64,000 bases of DNA, from NCBI GenBank assembly GCA_965246785.1, contig CBDFFM010000011.1, forward strand, positions 186,001 to 250,000, read 5' to 3'. Below, piece after piece: positions 9,259-18,270 of the stretch (the stretch's first letter is position 1; every line of letters starts with the position of its first letter). Source of the DNA: UBA1952 sp965246785. Lineage in GTDB: Bacteria > Bacteroidota > Bacteroidia > Chitinophagales > Chitinophagaceae. A model generated the notes under the pieces. It was not told the origin of the DNA, did not search any database, and worked only from the letters and a program-made list of their open reading frames with translations. The position numbers were made by a program, and so were the translations under genes.

Positions 9259-9293
9259 AACGAAAGCGCCGGCACAATGCCGGCGCTTTCGTT
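9259..9293. terminator. Bidirectional intrinsic terminator
   Basis: A 16-bp perfect stem (9259-9274 pairs with 9278-9293, AACGAAAGCGCCGGCA) with a 3-nt loop lies between the convergent ends of uppP and the 9318 gene. The A- and T-rich ends make it usable from both sides. Confidence 0.85.
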
Positions 9294-9317
9294 CTTAAAG
9301 AAGGTGGGATACCAGCC

Positions 9318-9728
9318 TTAGTAGGTGCTTGCGAATTTGTGGAGCACGTCCAGCAGCTTCGGGCCGTTGGTCTTCACGTCGTTGGTGAGGCCCATGTAGT
9401 CGTGTACCAGCCCTTCCATGTCACCCATGTGCTGCATCTGGGCTTTAGCTTCAGGGTGCTTGCCGTCCTTCATCAGGAAGTTGGCATCAGTGCGCGTCTG
9501 GCTTACGCCGTGGCGGATAATGGCCAGCAAATCCATAGACACGGCCTCGGCAGCGCTGAACTTTCCTTGCTTAAGGTCGGCTTCAAGCTCAGTGGTTTTG
9601 GCTACAAGAACTTTGCGGCCAGCCTTCATATTGGCTTCATTTTCGGCCTTGGTTACAGGGTCGCCCGTGGCGAACGCGGCGGTGAAGGTGGCAGCTACAA
9701 GTGCTGCGGTAAGGATGAAGTGCTTCAT
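9318..9728 (-). CDS. Small exported helical protein, unknown family
   Basis: 136 residues from the ATG at 9728. The upstream in-frame extension is rejected because MKHFILTAALVAATFTAAFA is a clear signal peptide. The mature part is charged and mostly helical (NEANMKAGRKVLVAKTTELE; HPEAKAQMQHMGDME), with no Cys and no haem motif. It is probably periplasmic. No family or function is recognised. Confidence 0.75.
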   Translation of the reverse strand: MKHFILTAALVAATFTAAFATGDPVTKAENEANMKAGRKVLVAKTTELEADLKQGKFSAAEAVSMDLLAIIRHGVSQTRTDANFLMKDGKHPEAKAQMQHMGDMEGLVHDYMGLTNDVKTNGPKLLDVLHKFASTY

Positions 9729-9886
9729 AAGTAATGGAATGTAAGTTTTGAGATTATAAAAGTAAGGATTTTTGCCTTGTGGCTTTGACGCCAAAAGCGC
9801 CGCTAACCGACTCTTAAGACGGCAGCAAGCGCCGGAAGGTTGGGAGGCAGGGCTAAAAAGTGAAGCTACCTTTGCAGCCGGAGCTT

Positions 9887-10561
9887 ATGAAACGGAATTT
9901 TTGGGTGGTTGGAATGGCGATGGCTGCAATTTGGGTGGGCCTATCGGCCTGCAACGGCGCCAATGCAGGCAATGCCGCCGCAGCGGAGCAGCACACCGCG
10001 CGCCGCGAGGATAATCCGCAGAATTTTAAGGCCATTGATTCTGCTATCCATCTGCTGCGCAACGGCGACCTGGCCCTGCGCACCGGCGCGGACGCCACAA
10101 GCGTCATGCTCCGGCAGATGAATTTGCGGGACAAGACCTATTCGCACTGCGGCATTGTGATGATTGAGGGGGGCTATCCGTTCATCTATCATAGCATCGG
10201 CGGCGAGGATAATCCGGAGGCGAAGCTGCGGCGGGACTCGGCATCAGTGTTTTTTACGCCGGTGAGCAATGAGCGCCTCGGCGTGGCCCGGCTGGATATT
10301 TCCGGGGAGCAAATTGAAAGATTGGACGGCATTACCCGCCGCTATTGGCGGCAGGGAGCGCTCTTTGACCTTGACTTTGACCTGAAAAGCGATGACAAGC
10401 TTTACTGCGCCGAATTTGTCTATAAAGCTGTGCGTGAGGCTACTGCCGACACCGGCTATTTTCACATCACACATTTGATGGAGCGCAGCTATGTGGGCGT
10501 GGATAATCTCTGCGAGCAGCGCCACGCTAAAATCATTTGCGATGTACGCTACAAACTTTAG
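9887..10561 (+). CDS. YiiX/YebB-like NlpC/P60-type lipoprotein
   Basis: A 224-residue lipoprotein. The start at 9887 is preferred over the GTG at 9860 because GGAG lies just upstream and the signal peptide follows directly, with lipobox LSAC (Cys22). The mature domain has permuted papain-like features of the YiiX family: an early NGDLALRTG, SHCGIVM with its His, and YCAEFVYKAV with the presumed catalytic Cys. Such proteins hydrolyse amide or ester bonds in envelope or lipid substrates; the real substrate here is unknown. It is probably outer-membrane-anchored in the periplasm. Confidence 0.82.
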   Translation: MKRNFWVVGMAMAAIWVGLSACNGANAGNAAAAEQHTARREDNPQNFKAIDSAIHLLRNGDLALRTGADATSVMLRQMNLRDKTYSHCGIVMIEGGYPFIYHSIGGEDNPEAKLRRDSASVFFTPVSNERLGVARLDISGEQIERLDGITRRYWRQGALFDLDFDLKSDDKLYCAEFVYKAVREATADTGYFHITHLMERSYVGVDNLCEQRHAKIICDVRYKL

Positions 10562-10605
10562 CTTTGCCGCCACTTAAAAAATCAAAGCACAAACCTCAAA
10601 TCACA

Positions 10606-11124
10606 ATGAAGAAAACAATCCTCTCCCTTACCACCATTCTGGCCCTGGCCGTTACGCTGGTAAGCTGCGGCGGCGGCTCGCCTAAGGGCGCTGCTGAAAA
10701 GTGGCTCAATGGCTTCTATCACATGGACTACACTTCCGCTAAGGAAGTTTCTACGGACGAAACGAAGAAGCAGCTGGAGTCTTTTGAAAGCATGATGGGC
10801 ATGATGCAGCAAAATGCGAAGGATGAAGCCAAGAAAATCAAGGTGGACGTGAAAGACCCTAAGGTAACCGGCGACAACGCTACGGTAGAGTACACCCTCT
10901 CCAACGATCCTTCACCCAAGACCCTCAAGATGGTGAAGCAAAACGGCAAGTGGCTGGCTCAGTGGAGCAAGATGGACATGGGCGGCATGGGCAGCGGTGC
11001 TGGCGCAGGCGCAGGTGCGGGCGGCATGAACGGCGGCGCAAGCCCCGATACAATGATGGCTCCTCCTGCCGATGGCGCTATGAACGGCACCGGTACGATG
11101 GATACGACATCCGTACAGCGTTAA
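10606..11124 (+). CDS. DUF4878-like lipoprotein
   Basis: 172 residues from the ATG at 10606, with a signal peptide ending in lipobox LVSC followed by GGGS. The region KGAAEKWLNGFYHMDYTSAK and the following alpha+beta stretch resemble the NTF2-like DUF4878 domain. The C-terminus is a low-complexity Gly/Ala/Met tail (residues ~125-172). The function of this family is unknown. A strong terminator follows. Confidence 0.75.
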   Translation: MKKTILSLTTILALAVTLVSCGGGSPKGAAEKWLNGFYHMDYTSAKEVSTDETKKQLESFESMMGMMQQNAKDEAKKIKVDVKDPKVTGDNATVEYTLSNDPSPKTLKMVKQNGKWLAQWSKMDMGGMGSGAGAGAGAGGMNGGASPDTMMAPPADGAMNGTGTMDTTSVQR

Positions 11125-11139
11125 TCAGCTTATCTTAAT

Positions 11140-11169
11140 AAAATGGCCGCTCGTAGAGCGGCCATTTTT
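11140..11169 (+). terminator. Intrinsic terminator after the DUF4878-like gene
   Basis: A 13-bp stem (AAAATGGCCGCTC at 11140-11152 pairs with 11156-11168) closes a 3-nt loop and ends in a T-run, 15 bp after the stop codon. Confidence 0.88.
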
Positions 11170-11215
11170 ATGTAACGCCGGTTTGCCCCCGGCGATTTAC
11201 TTTTGGCCTTCCCCC

Positions 11216-11289
11216 GGGTGCTTAGCTCAGTTGGTTAGAGTACTACCTTGACATGGTAGGGGTCGCTGGTTCGAATCCTGCAGCACCCA
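11216..11289 (+). tRNA. tRNA-Val (anticodon GAC)
   Basis: A 74-nt cloverleaf. Acceptor arms GGGTGCT and AGCACCC pair fully, the D-arm has GCTCAG, and the anticodon stem CTACC/GGTAG encloses TTGACAT with GAC at 11250-11252. The T-loop reads TTCGAAT and the discriminator is A at 11289. The CCA end is not encoded. Confidence 0.95.
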
Positions 11290-11391
11290 CCCGTTCTTAA
11301 AGCCTTCCAGGTCTCAGAGACCTCGAAGGTTTTTTGTTTAAGGGCTGCACTATTCTTTCTACATTGTTGGATACAAACCGCTACATACATC

Positions 11392-12063
11392 ATGGCAACG
11401 CCGAAAAAGTCTTCTTTCTTCCGAAACAACGGCCTGAGCATTGTCGTAGTGCTGCTCATGCTCGGCTCCATGAGCGGCCAGTACATTACCGGATGGAAAG
11501 ATTACAATGAGCAGCGTGCCGACTGGCATCAGGCACCTGTTACTGCCGCCCAATACTTCACCACCGGTCACTTCGTCTCCGCCACGTTTGAGAATTGGGA
11601 AAGCGAGTTTCTGCAGATGGCCATTTACGTCCTGCTCACCGTCTGACTCTTCCAGAAAGGCTCCTCAGAAAGTAAAGACCCGGACAGCGACGATGAAGAA
11701 GTGGACCGCGAGCCCGTTGCATCGCCCGGCGCGCCCTGGCCTGTGCGTAAAGGCGGCATCACACTCACCCTCTATAAAAATTCCCTCAGCATCGTCCTTG
11801 CCCTGCTATTCTTCCTCTCCTTTTACCTCCACTTATTAGGCTCTTGGAAGGCGCATAATGAGGAAGACGCCGGCCTTGGAAAGCCCTTAGCCACCCTCGG
11901 CGAGCACCTGCAAAGCGCCGGCTTTTGGTTTGAATCCTTTCAGAATTGGCAAAGTGAGTTTCTGTCTGTGTTGACTATTGTTGTGCTCTCCATCTTTCTG
12001 AGGCAAAAAGGCTCCCCTGAGAGTAAACCTGTAGATGCGCCGGATAGCGATACGGGGGAATAA
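11392..12063 (+). pseudogene. DUF6766-family membrane protein with in-frame TGA
   Basis: One continuous frame from 11392 to 12063 is broken only by a TGA at 11644-11646 (codon 85), in the middle of the conserved run YVLLTV-stop-LFQKGSSESK. DUF6766 proteins have an aromatic residue there, and TGG (Trp) is one base away. The protein holds two homologous halves, each with a LSIV membrane helix, a W-[ES]-SEF segment and (W/F)LxQKGSxESK. The sequence after the stop is fully conserved, so the lesion is recent, an assembly error, or read through. Function of the family is unknown; the C-terminal tail is acidic. Confidence 0.75.
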
Positions 12064-12173
12064 GGCTCCAACAACTTTACTACCATCTTCTTTTAACGGA
12101 CTATTGCATAAATATTATTTTACATTCGCGCCCTGTTCGTTCATTTTCAATACTAAAAAACCTTACTGTTTAT

Positions 12174-13547
12174 ATGCATATCATCTCTGCGCTTCGCAAC
12201 ATCTGTCTCACTATGCTCATTGCTATGCTGCCTGCGGGCTATGCGGTTGCGGACGCGCTTATTCCTGCCTACCAGGCGAACGAGCAGCTGCACCAGCCGA
12301 ATAGCGCATACGCGCAAAAGGGTACTGCTATTCTCTCTCGACAAATCGCATATTCCCATTACAGCGGCACTTCGTCCGGCACATTCGTGCCCGCTGATTC
12401 GCAGCATTACGTGTATCCATTTCCAACCAGTGCGCAGTACAGCGCGGCTAATTATTACACCTTCAGCGGCAATACGGCAGCGCCTACTTACCGTTATACC
12501 TATACCTATGATGCCAACGGGTATCTGGTGCAGGTGTTGTTGCTGCGTTGGACGGGCAGCACTTTCGCTAACTATTACAGATATACGATTGCTAACAACG
12601 CTGCTGGTGTAAACACCGGCCAGCTAATAGAAACCTGGAATGCAAATACAGGCACTTATGTAAATAACACTCTTTATACTTATACGCTCAATTCGTCCAA
12701 CCAAAAGACGGATGAGACGGCGCAAGCATGGGCAGTCAATTATGGCGCATGGGTCAACAGCGGCCATACCAGTTACACGCTCAATGCGCAGGGCGCTATC
12801 ACGCAGCAGATTTCCCAGACATGGTACGCCTCCGCCGGCCCGTACAGGAACACAACCCGCAGCGACTTCAGCTACGATGCCACCGGCCTGGTCGTTACAG
12901 AGCAGACAGACTATACATGGAATAATAACTCAGCTATGTGGAACGGCACCAACCGCTATACTTACACCCTCAATGCCGGCAGACCTGTGCAGCGCATAGA
13001 TCAGACCTGGGATGGCAACGCCTGGCAACCGAAGTTCCGCTATACCTATTCCTACGACGCTGCGGGCAACATCACCCTGACGAACTATGACTTGTACAAC
13101 TCGTTTTCTTCCGTTTACGACATGTACCATCAGATTACGCAGACGTTTAACAGCTTTAACCAGCTTACGTCCTTCACAGAACTGTCCAACGCTAGCGGTG
13201 CTTATGTTGTGAATACTTATGCTACCAAGCGCAACTATTATTACGAGACCTATTCGACGACTGCTGCCGGCATTGGAACTCCTGCCAACAACGGCGTTGC
13301 GCTGAGCATCTCGCCGGTGCCAACGGACAACGAACTAAATATCTCATTGAAAGCTGAGATGTCACAGGCATTTACGGCTACAATTACCGATATGGCAGGA
13401 CGCGTGCGTTATAGTTTTTCCATTCCTGCAGGAAAAGCTTTCCGCACCTCGCTTTCAATAAGTGACCTGCCTGCGGGCAATTACTTGCTGCGCATAACGG
13501 GCAGCAATGGAGCCCGCGCTTCGCAGACGATTGTAGTGGCGCACTAA
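12174..13547 (+). CDS. YD-repeat-like T9SS-exported protein
   Basis: A 457-residue protein with an N-terminal signal peptide (hydrophobic residues ~10-27). Residues ~95-350 are about six degenerate 40-residue repeats of the type YTYxLNxxGxxxxxxxQTWxxNA, resembling the loose YD/RHS-like wrappers common in Bacteroidota surface proteins. The last ~75 residues are a T9SS type A sorting domain (ISPVPTDNELNISL, LPAGNYLLRITGSNG). It is likely exported across the outer membrane. A terminator follows. Confidence 0.82.
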   Translation: MHIISALRNICLTMLIAMLPAGYAVADALIPAYQANEQLHQPNSAYAQKGTAILSRQIAYSHYSGTSSGTFVPADSQHYVYPFPTSAQYSAANYYTFSGNTAAPTYRYTYTYDANGYLVQVLLLRWTGSTFANYYRYTIANNAAGVNTGQLIETWNANTGTYVNNTLYTYTLNSSNQKTDETAQAWAVNYGAWVNSGHTSYTLNAQGAITQQISQTWYASAGPYRNTTRSDFSYDATGLVVTEQTDYTWNNNSAMWNGTNRYTYTLNAGRPVQRIDQTWDGNAWQPKFRYTYSYDAAGNITLTNYDLYNSFSSVYDMYHQITQTFNSFNQLTSFTELSNASGAYVVNTYATKRNYYYETYSTTAAGIGTPANNGVALSISPVPTDNELNISLKAEMSQAFTATITDMAGRVRYSFSIPAGKAFRTSLSISDLPAGNYLLRITGSNGARASQTIVVAH

Positions 13548-13570
13548 AACGCCGGACACATTTCAATGGC

Positions 13571-13608
13571 AAGGCCGTCTTCACTAAGAAGATGGCCTTA
13601 CTTTTTTT
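13571..13608 (+). terminator. Intrinsic terminator
   Basis: An 11-bp stem with one G-T pair (AAGGCCGTCTT at 13571 pairs with 13589-13599) is followed by a run of seven T, 23 bp after the stop of the T9SS gene. Confidence 0.82.
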
Positions 13609-13700
13609 GATCTGATTCTGTCTTCAGCCCGCAGTCGGATTATGGCGTCCACAGTAAGATGGACGATGGCCTTCAACCGCCACACGCTTACCTTCGCGCC

Positions 13701-15941
13701 ATGTCCGCCACTACCGCCTACATGCCGCAGGAAGCCACATTGGAGCAAGCCATCAAGCTCGGCCTGCGCGAAGAAGAATTTGAGCAAATCAAGTCCATCC
13801 TCGGCCGCACGCCCAACTTCAACGAGACGGCCATGTACTCCGTAATGTGGAGCGAGCATTGCAGCTACAAAAACAGCATCAAGTGGCTCAAGACCCTTCC
13901 CCGCGATGGTGAAAGGCTGCTGGTAAAAGCCGGCGAGGAAAACGCCGGCCTCGTGGACATCGGCGACGGCTGGGGCTGCGTTTTTAAGATAGAAAGCCAC
14001 AATCACCCAAGCGCCATAGAGCCATTCCAGGGCGCGGCCACCGGCGTAGGCGGCATCCACCGCGATATTTTTACCATGGGTGCGCGGCCAATAGCCGCCC
14101 TCAATTCACTCCGCTTCGGCCTGCCGGATAACCCGAAGACGAAGTGGCTGGTAAAAGGCGTGGTGAAAGGCATCTCTCATTACGGCAACTGCTTCGGCGT
14201 GCCCACGCTGGCGGGCGAGGCTTATTTTGAAGATTGCTATCAGACAAACCCCCTCGTCAACGCCATGAGCGTAGGCGTGGTGCGCGTGGACAAGCCCGGC
14301 CAGACGGTAAGCGCCACATCCTATGGCGCGGGCAATCCCGTGTTTATCGTAGGCGCATCCACCGGAAAAGATGGCATCGGCGGCGCATCCTTCGCATCTG
14401 CGGATATTGACGAGAACAGCGCGGAAAGCCTGCCATCGGTACAGGTCGGCGACCCTTTTGAAGAAAAGAAACTGCTGGAAGCCTGCCTGGAAGTCATTCA
14501 GACGGCCGCGGTAATCGGGATGCAGGACATGGGCGCGGCGGGCATCACCTGCTCCACGAGCGAGATGAGCGCCAAAGGCGAGCACGGAATGGTCATCCAC
14601 CTTGACCGCGTACCCACGCGCCAGAAAGACATGAAGCCCTGGGAAATGCTGCTCTCAGAAAGCCAGGAGCGGATGCTCATAGTCATTAAGAAAGGGCAGG
14701 AAGCGGCCGTGCAGGCCGTCTTTGATAAATGGGACATCCATTGCGTACAAATCGGCGAGGTGACTACGGAGCAAAGCCTGAAGTACTACATGCACGGCGA
14801 GCTAATCGCCGACGTTCCCGGCGAAAGCCTCGTCCTCGGCGGCGGTGCGCCGGTCTATGAGCGCGAGTATCGGGAGCCGGAATACTTCAAAACGATTCAA
14901 CGATTCAACGCTTCAACGATTCAACCCCCTGCTGATTTAAAGGAAGCCGCCTTCCGCCTCATCCAGCTCCCCAACATCGCTTCCAAGCGCTGGATATACG
15001 AGCAGTACGACAGCATGGTGATGACAGGCAATACCCAAACCAATGCGCCCTCAGACGCGGCGGTAGTGCGCGTGCATGGCACCGAGAAAGCGCTCGCCGT
15101 TACCACCGATTGCAATAGCCGCTACGTCTTCGCCGACCCCTACAAGGGCGCGATGATTGCCGTGGCTGAGGCTTCGCGCAATATCGTTTGCTCCGGCGGC
15201 ATGCCCGTAGCCATTACGAACTGCCTCAACTTCGGCAATCCCTACAATCCGGAGAATTATTACCAGTTCGTCCACGCTATCAAGGGCATGGGCGAGGCCT
15301 GCCGGAAGTTCAATACGCCCGTCACCGGCGGCAACGTAAGCTTCTATAATCAAGGCCCCGACGGCGCAGTATATCCGACGCCGACAATCGGTATGGTTGG
15401 CGTGCTGGATGGAATGGCTAATAAGATGACGCTGCGCTTCAAACATGCCGGCGACCTTATCTACCTCATCGGCCAAAGCCGCGAAGACATTGCCTGCTCC
15501 GAATACCTGCATCACCTCTGCGGCGTTACGCACAGCCCGGCTCCGCATTTTGAGCTGGAAGAGGAATATGCCGTGCAGCAAGTCGTAGCTAAGCTCATTG
15601 AACGCGGCACCATCCGCTCCGCGCACGATGTGAGCGAAGGCGGGCTGTTCGCCTGCTTGCTGGAATGCGCGATGGGCACGGAGCACGGCTTCAATATCCA
15701 CACTGATGCCGCCATCCGTAAAGATGCCTTTCTCTTTGGCGAAGCCCAAAGCCGCGTGGTAGTGAGCGTCAATCCCGACCTCAGAGCCCTCTTTGAAGCA
15801 GAAGTGCATGGGACTGCGCACAGCCTGCTGGGCCGCGTATCGCCAACGGCGGAAATCTGCATTGACGATGCCGGCTGGGGATATCTCTCCGAGTGGCAGC
15901 AGGCGTACGATACGGCATTGGAGCAGCTGATAACGGCGTAA
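13701..15941 (+). CDS. purL: Phosphoribosylformylglycinamidine synthase subunit II
   Basis: The ATP-dependent amidotransferase step of de novo purine synthesis (FGAR to FGAM), of the stand-alone small PurL type (about 746 residues). The ATG at 13701 is chosen because the family begins close to the run EATLEQAIKLGL. Visible marks are MWSEHCSYKNS, the ATP-site region KIESHNHPSAIEPFQGAATG, GGASFAS, VTGGNVSFYNQ and HDVSEGG. A tandem octamer repeat lies in the coding region at 14892-14923 without breaking the frame. The next gene starts 11 bp after the stop. Confidence 0.96.
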   Translation: MSATTAYMPQEATLEQAIKLGLREEEFEQIKSILGRTPNFNETAMYSVMWSEHCSYKNSIKWLKTLPRDGERLLVKAGEENAGLVDIGDGWGCVFKIESHNHPSAIEPFQGAATGVGGIHRDIFTMGARPIAALNSLRFGLPDNPKTKWLVKGVVKGISHYGNCFGVPTLAGEAYFEDCYQTNPLVNAMSVGVVRVDKPGQTVSATSYGAGNPVFIVGASTGKDGIGGASFASADIDENSAESLPSVQVGDPFEEKKLLEACLEVIQTAAVIGMQDMGAAGITCSTSEMSAKGEHGMVIHLDRVPTRQKDMKPWEMLLSESQERMLIVIKKGQEAAVQAVFDKWDIHCVQIGEVTTEQSLKYYMHGELIADVPGESLVLGGGAPVYEREYREPEYFKTIQRFNASTIQPPADLKEAAFRLIQLPNIASKRWIYEQYDSMVMTGNTQTNAPSDAAVVRVHGTEKALAVTTDCNSRYVFADPYKGAMIAVAEASRNIVCSGGMPVAITNCLNFGNPYNPENYYQFVHAIKGMGEACRKFNTPVTGGNVSFYNQGPDGAVYPTPTIGMVGVLDGMANKMTLRFKHAGDLIYLIGQSREDIACSEYLHHLCGVTHSPAPHFELEEEYAVQQVVAKLIERGTIRSAHDVSEGGLFACLLECAMGTEHGFNIHTDAAIRKDAFLFGEAQSRVVVSVNPDLRALFEAEVHGTAHSLLGRVSPTAEICIDDAGWGYLSEWQQAYDTALEQLITA
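14892..14923. repeat. Octamer tandem repeat inside purL
   Basis: Four head-to-tail copies of ACGATTCA (one ACGCTTCA) lie in the PurL linker and encode KTIQRFNASTIQP. On the other strand the unit reads TGAATCGT, or GTTGAATC in another phase, related to the GTTGGAAC-type octamers at 26120. Confidence 0.75.
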
Positions 15942-15952
15942 ACAGCAAGCTA

Positions 15953-17866
15953 ATGGCAAAGCTGCAACACAATCTTGCGCGTCTTTGCTGGACGGTGGCC
16001 ATTGCCGTCTCTGTCCTGTTCTATGCGGCTTTTGGCCGCGAAGGCTACAACTTTTACGGCGATGCGCTGGGCTATTACACCTACCTGCCCGCCACCTTCA
16101 TCTACCACAACCATAAGTCCATCGAGCGGCTGCCTCAAGACCGGGGCATCCGGCCGTTCATCCACGGCTACATGGCCCAGATTGGCGGCGGGCAGCGCAC
16201 GCCGAAGGGCTATGTGCTGAATCAATACACCTACGGCGTAGCGCTGATGGAGCTGCCGTTCTTCGCCGCCGCGCACCTTTTTGAGCTGGCGCGAGGGAGC
16301 CTGGCAAACGGCTTTTCCACCTCTTACCGCTTGGCCATTGATATTTCCTCAATGGTGTGTGGCGCGCTGGGGCTGCTGCTCACCTATCGCGTCTTGCGGC
16401 GGCATTTCCCGCCCCACATTGCATCCATTACCACCGCGCTACTGCTGATAGGCACCAACCTGTTTTGGTTTTGCCTGCGGCAACAGGGCATGGCGCACGT
16501 GCCGCTGTTCTTTCTGTTCGCCCTGCTGCTTGAGCTGACGGCCATCGTCCATGAGCGCGGGCGCTGGTATCATTTCGCAGCACTTGGCTGCACCGCCGGC
16601 CTGATTACGATTATCCGTCCCGTTGACGGGCTATGCGTTCTTATTCCGTTGCTGTATGTTGGCAGTAAGCCATTTTTCAGAACGAAGATTGAATTCCTGC
16701 ACGCCCATTGGCGGCAAATCAGCTTGGCTTGTATTTGCTTTCTGCTGCCCGTCATCCCGCAAATGCTCTACTGGAATTGGCTGACCGGCTATAACATTTA
16801 TGATAGCTATGGCCCCGCCCAGACCTTTGACTTCCGGCATCCGCATCTGTGGCGCGGCATTTTTGGAGCGTCTAACGGTTGGTTGGTTTATACGCCGCTG
16901 GTGCTGGCGGCACTTGCGGGTTTTTTCCTGAGAAAGACGCGTACGATTCCATTCTTTACCGGCTCTCTTCTGCTTATGCTGGGCTACGTGTGGATGGTGT
17001 ACGCGTGGTATCTGCCCAATTATCCGAATGGCCTAGGTTCCCGGCCAATGGTTGATGTTTATCCGGTACTTGCCTTTCCGCTGGCTGGGTTTATTGACGG
17101 AATTTGGAATGCACGTTGGATAAAATGGCCGGCCATTGCCGCCATTATTGCCTGCATATTCATAAACATTCAGTACAGCATTAAAGAGACAACTTCCAGC
17201 CTCTGGAGCGAGGATTCAAAGCTCAGCTTCAATCTAAACACCTTTTTCCGCTACAAGCTCCGCTACGACGACCTTGTGCTCTGGGATTTAGGCGTCCCGC
17301 AGCCTCAGCGATTACAATCAACAGGTAAGCCGTACACGATTGACTTCCGGGATTCGGCGCTGTCGGCGCATGTAGGCTCAGACAGCGTCGGCGGGAAGTA
17401 TTATTCCATAAAGGAAGGTGAAGAATACAGCCCGGTGGTACTCACGGTTCCCCTCACGGCGCTGTCTGGCGGCAATGCCGGATGGCTGCGCTGCTCCGGG
17501 CGCTTCCGCGTATCTGCACCGGTGCTGGACATTTACAAGAATCACCTGCTCGTCGTGGAGTTGCACCGCGGCGACAGCCTGCTGGCCTGGCACGGCCTGC
17601 GCATCAACAATAAGGTGGGCCTGCTGGAGCCGCAGCACAAGGGCGATGAGCCTCAACTCTTCAGTTTTCGCGACACGCAGTGGGGTACGGTCTCCTGTTT
17701 CGTGCCGCTTCCAGCCTATGTAAAACCGGGCGACTACATAAAAATGTTTGTCTGGAACATTGGCAAGACGCCAATTGACATTTCGGGCCTCAGCATTGCG
17801 GGCGCTGTGGCCAAATATAAAGGCAGGCGATTGATTCGCCTGCCTTTCTATACGCGGTCTTTCTAG
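15953..17866 (+). CDS. Multi-pass membrane protein, glycosyltransferase-like
   Basis: 637 residues from the ATG at 15953. About ten or more hydrophobic helices span residues 10-410, followed by a ~225-residue soluble beta-rich C-terminal domain. The first loop has NFYGDALGYYTYLP, the position where GT-C glycosyltransferases (GT39/GT83-like, using lipid-linked sugars) carry a catalytic acidic residue. This makes a polyprenyl-phosphate-sugar transferase plausible but not proven. It follows purL by 11 bp and may be cotranscribed. Its last codons contain a terminator-like hairpin. Confidence 0.7.
   Translation: MAKLQHNLARLCWTVAIAVSVLFYAAFGREGYNFYGDALGYYTYLPATFIYHNHKSIERLPQDRGIRPFIHGYMAQIGGGQRTPKGYVLNQYTYGVALMELPFFAAAHLFELARGSLANGFSTSYRLAIDISSMVCGALGLLLTYRVLRRHFPPHIASITTALLLIGTNLFWFCLRQQGMAHVPLFFLFALLLELTAIVHERGRWYHFAALGCTAGLITIIRPVDGLCVLIPLLYVGSKPFFRTKIEFLHAHWRQISLACICFLLPVIPQMLYWNWLTGYNIYDSYGPAQTFDFRHPHLWRGIFGASNGWLVYTPLVLAALAGFFLRKTRTIPFFTGSLLLMLGYVWMVYAWYLPNYPNGLGSRPMVDVYPVLAFPLAGFIDGIWNARWIKWPAIAAIIACIFINIQYSIKETTSSLWSEDSKLSFNLNTFFRYKLRYDDLVLWDLGVPQPQRLQSTGKPYTIDFRDSALSAHVGSDSVGGKYYSIKEGEEYSPVVLTVPLTALSGGNAGWLRCSGRFRVSAPVLDIYKNHLLVVELHRGDSLLAWHGLRINNKVGLLEPQHKGDEPQLFSFRDTQWGTVSCFVPLPAYVKPGDYIKMFVWNIGKTPIDISGLSIAGAVAKYKGRRLIRLPFYTRSF
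17819..17847 (+). terminator. Terminator-like hairpin in the 3' end of the gene
   Basis: A 12-bp perfect stem (AAAGGCAGGCGA at 17819-17830 pairs with 17836-17847) with a 5-nt loop, ending in a short T-run, lies inside the last codons of the membrane-protein gene. It separates that gene from the convergent small gene at 17870. Confidence 0.6.
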
Positions 17867-17869
17867 CCG

Positions 17870-18091
17870 CTATCTGATGTATGGGCCGCCGTTATCGTCG
17901 TTCACGCCGCTGTCGCCTGTTGAGGTACCGCTGTCTTGTGTCAATCCTTGCTGACCGTCATCCGCGATGTAGCCGTTAGCCTGTTCGGGCCATATCCACG
18001 GCATGGCACTGCCGCCGCCGGGCGGGGGCGGCATCATCTGGCCGCCGTTGGTGGATTGGAGTTCCTGCTGATTCAGTTCGTTCGTCTTCAT
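17870..18091 (-). CDS. Double-glycine-leader small peptide (bacteriocin-like)
   Basis: A 73-residue peptide. The first 17 residues, MKTNELNQQELQSTNGG, match the general pattern of Bacteroidota bacteriocin-type leaders that end in GG and are cut by C39-peptidase ABC transporters. The remainder is Pro/Gly/Asp-rich (PPPPGGGS; IADDGQQGLTQDSGTSTGDS) and has no Cys. No transporter or modifying enzyme is nearby, so function is open. The gene faces its own promoter region with a 12-bp palindrome GAAAAGCTTTTC at 18116-18127. Confidence 0.6.
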   Translation of the reverse strand: MKTNELNQQELQSTNGGQMMPPPPGGGSAMPWIWPEQANGYIADDGQQGLTQDSGTSTGDSGVNDDNGGPYIR

Positions 18092-18217
18092 GGTCTTTGG
18101 TTTTGTCTGTTATTAGAAAAGCTTTTCCGGCGGTTGTCCGCACTTACTGCATAAATAATCGGCCATCAGGCATTTACGATTCTTAAAGCTCTGCCAATAG
18201 ACTGCTTCTTTATTAGA

Positions 18218-18246
18218 AAAGCCCCTGCATTGCAAGGGCTTTAATT
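18218..18246 (-). terminator. Intrinsic terminator after thiolase
   Basis: On the minus strand, AAAGCCCTTGCA pairs with TGCAGGGGCTTT and is followed by a T-run, about 28 bp after the thiolase stop codon. Confidence 0.78.
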
Positions 18247-18270
18247 ATCAATCTCTGGTTGTCAAGCTTA

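Noticed and set aside
8454..9734. 426-codon plus-strand frame across uppP and the convergent gene
   Set aside because: It is rich in His/Arg/Gly, crosses a strong terminator and overlaps two genes with clear motifs; a frame-shadow artefact.
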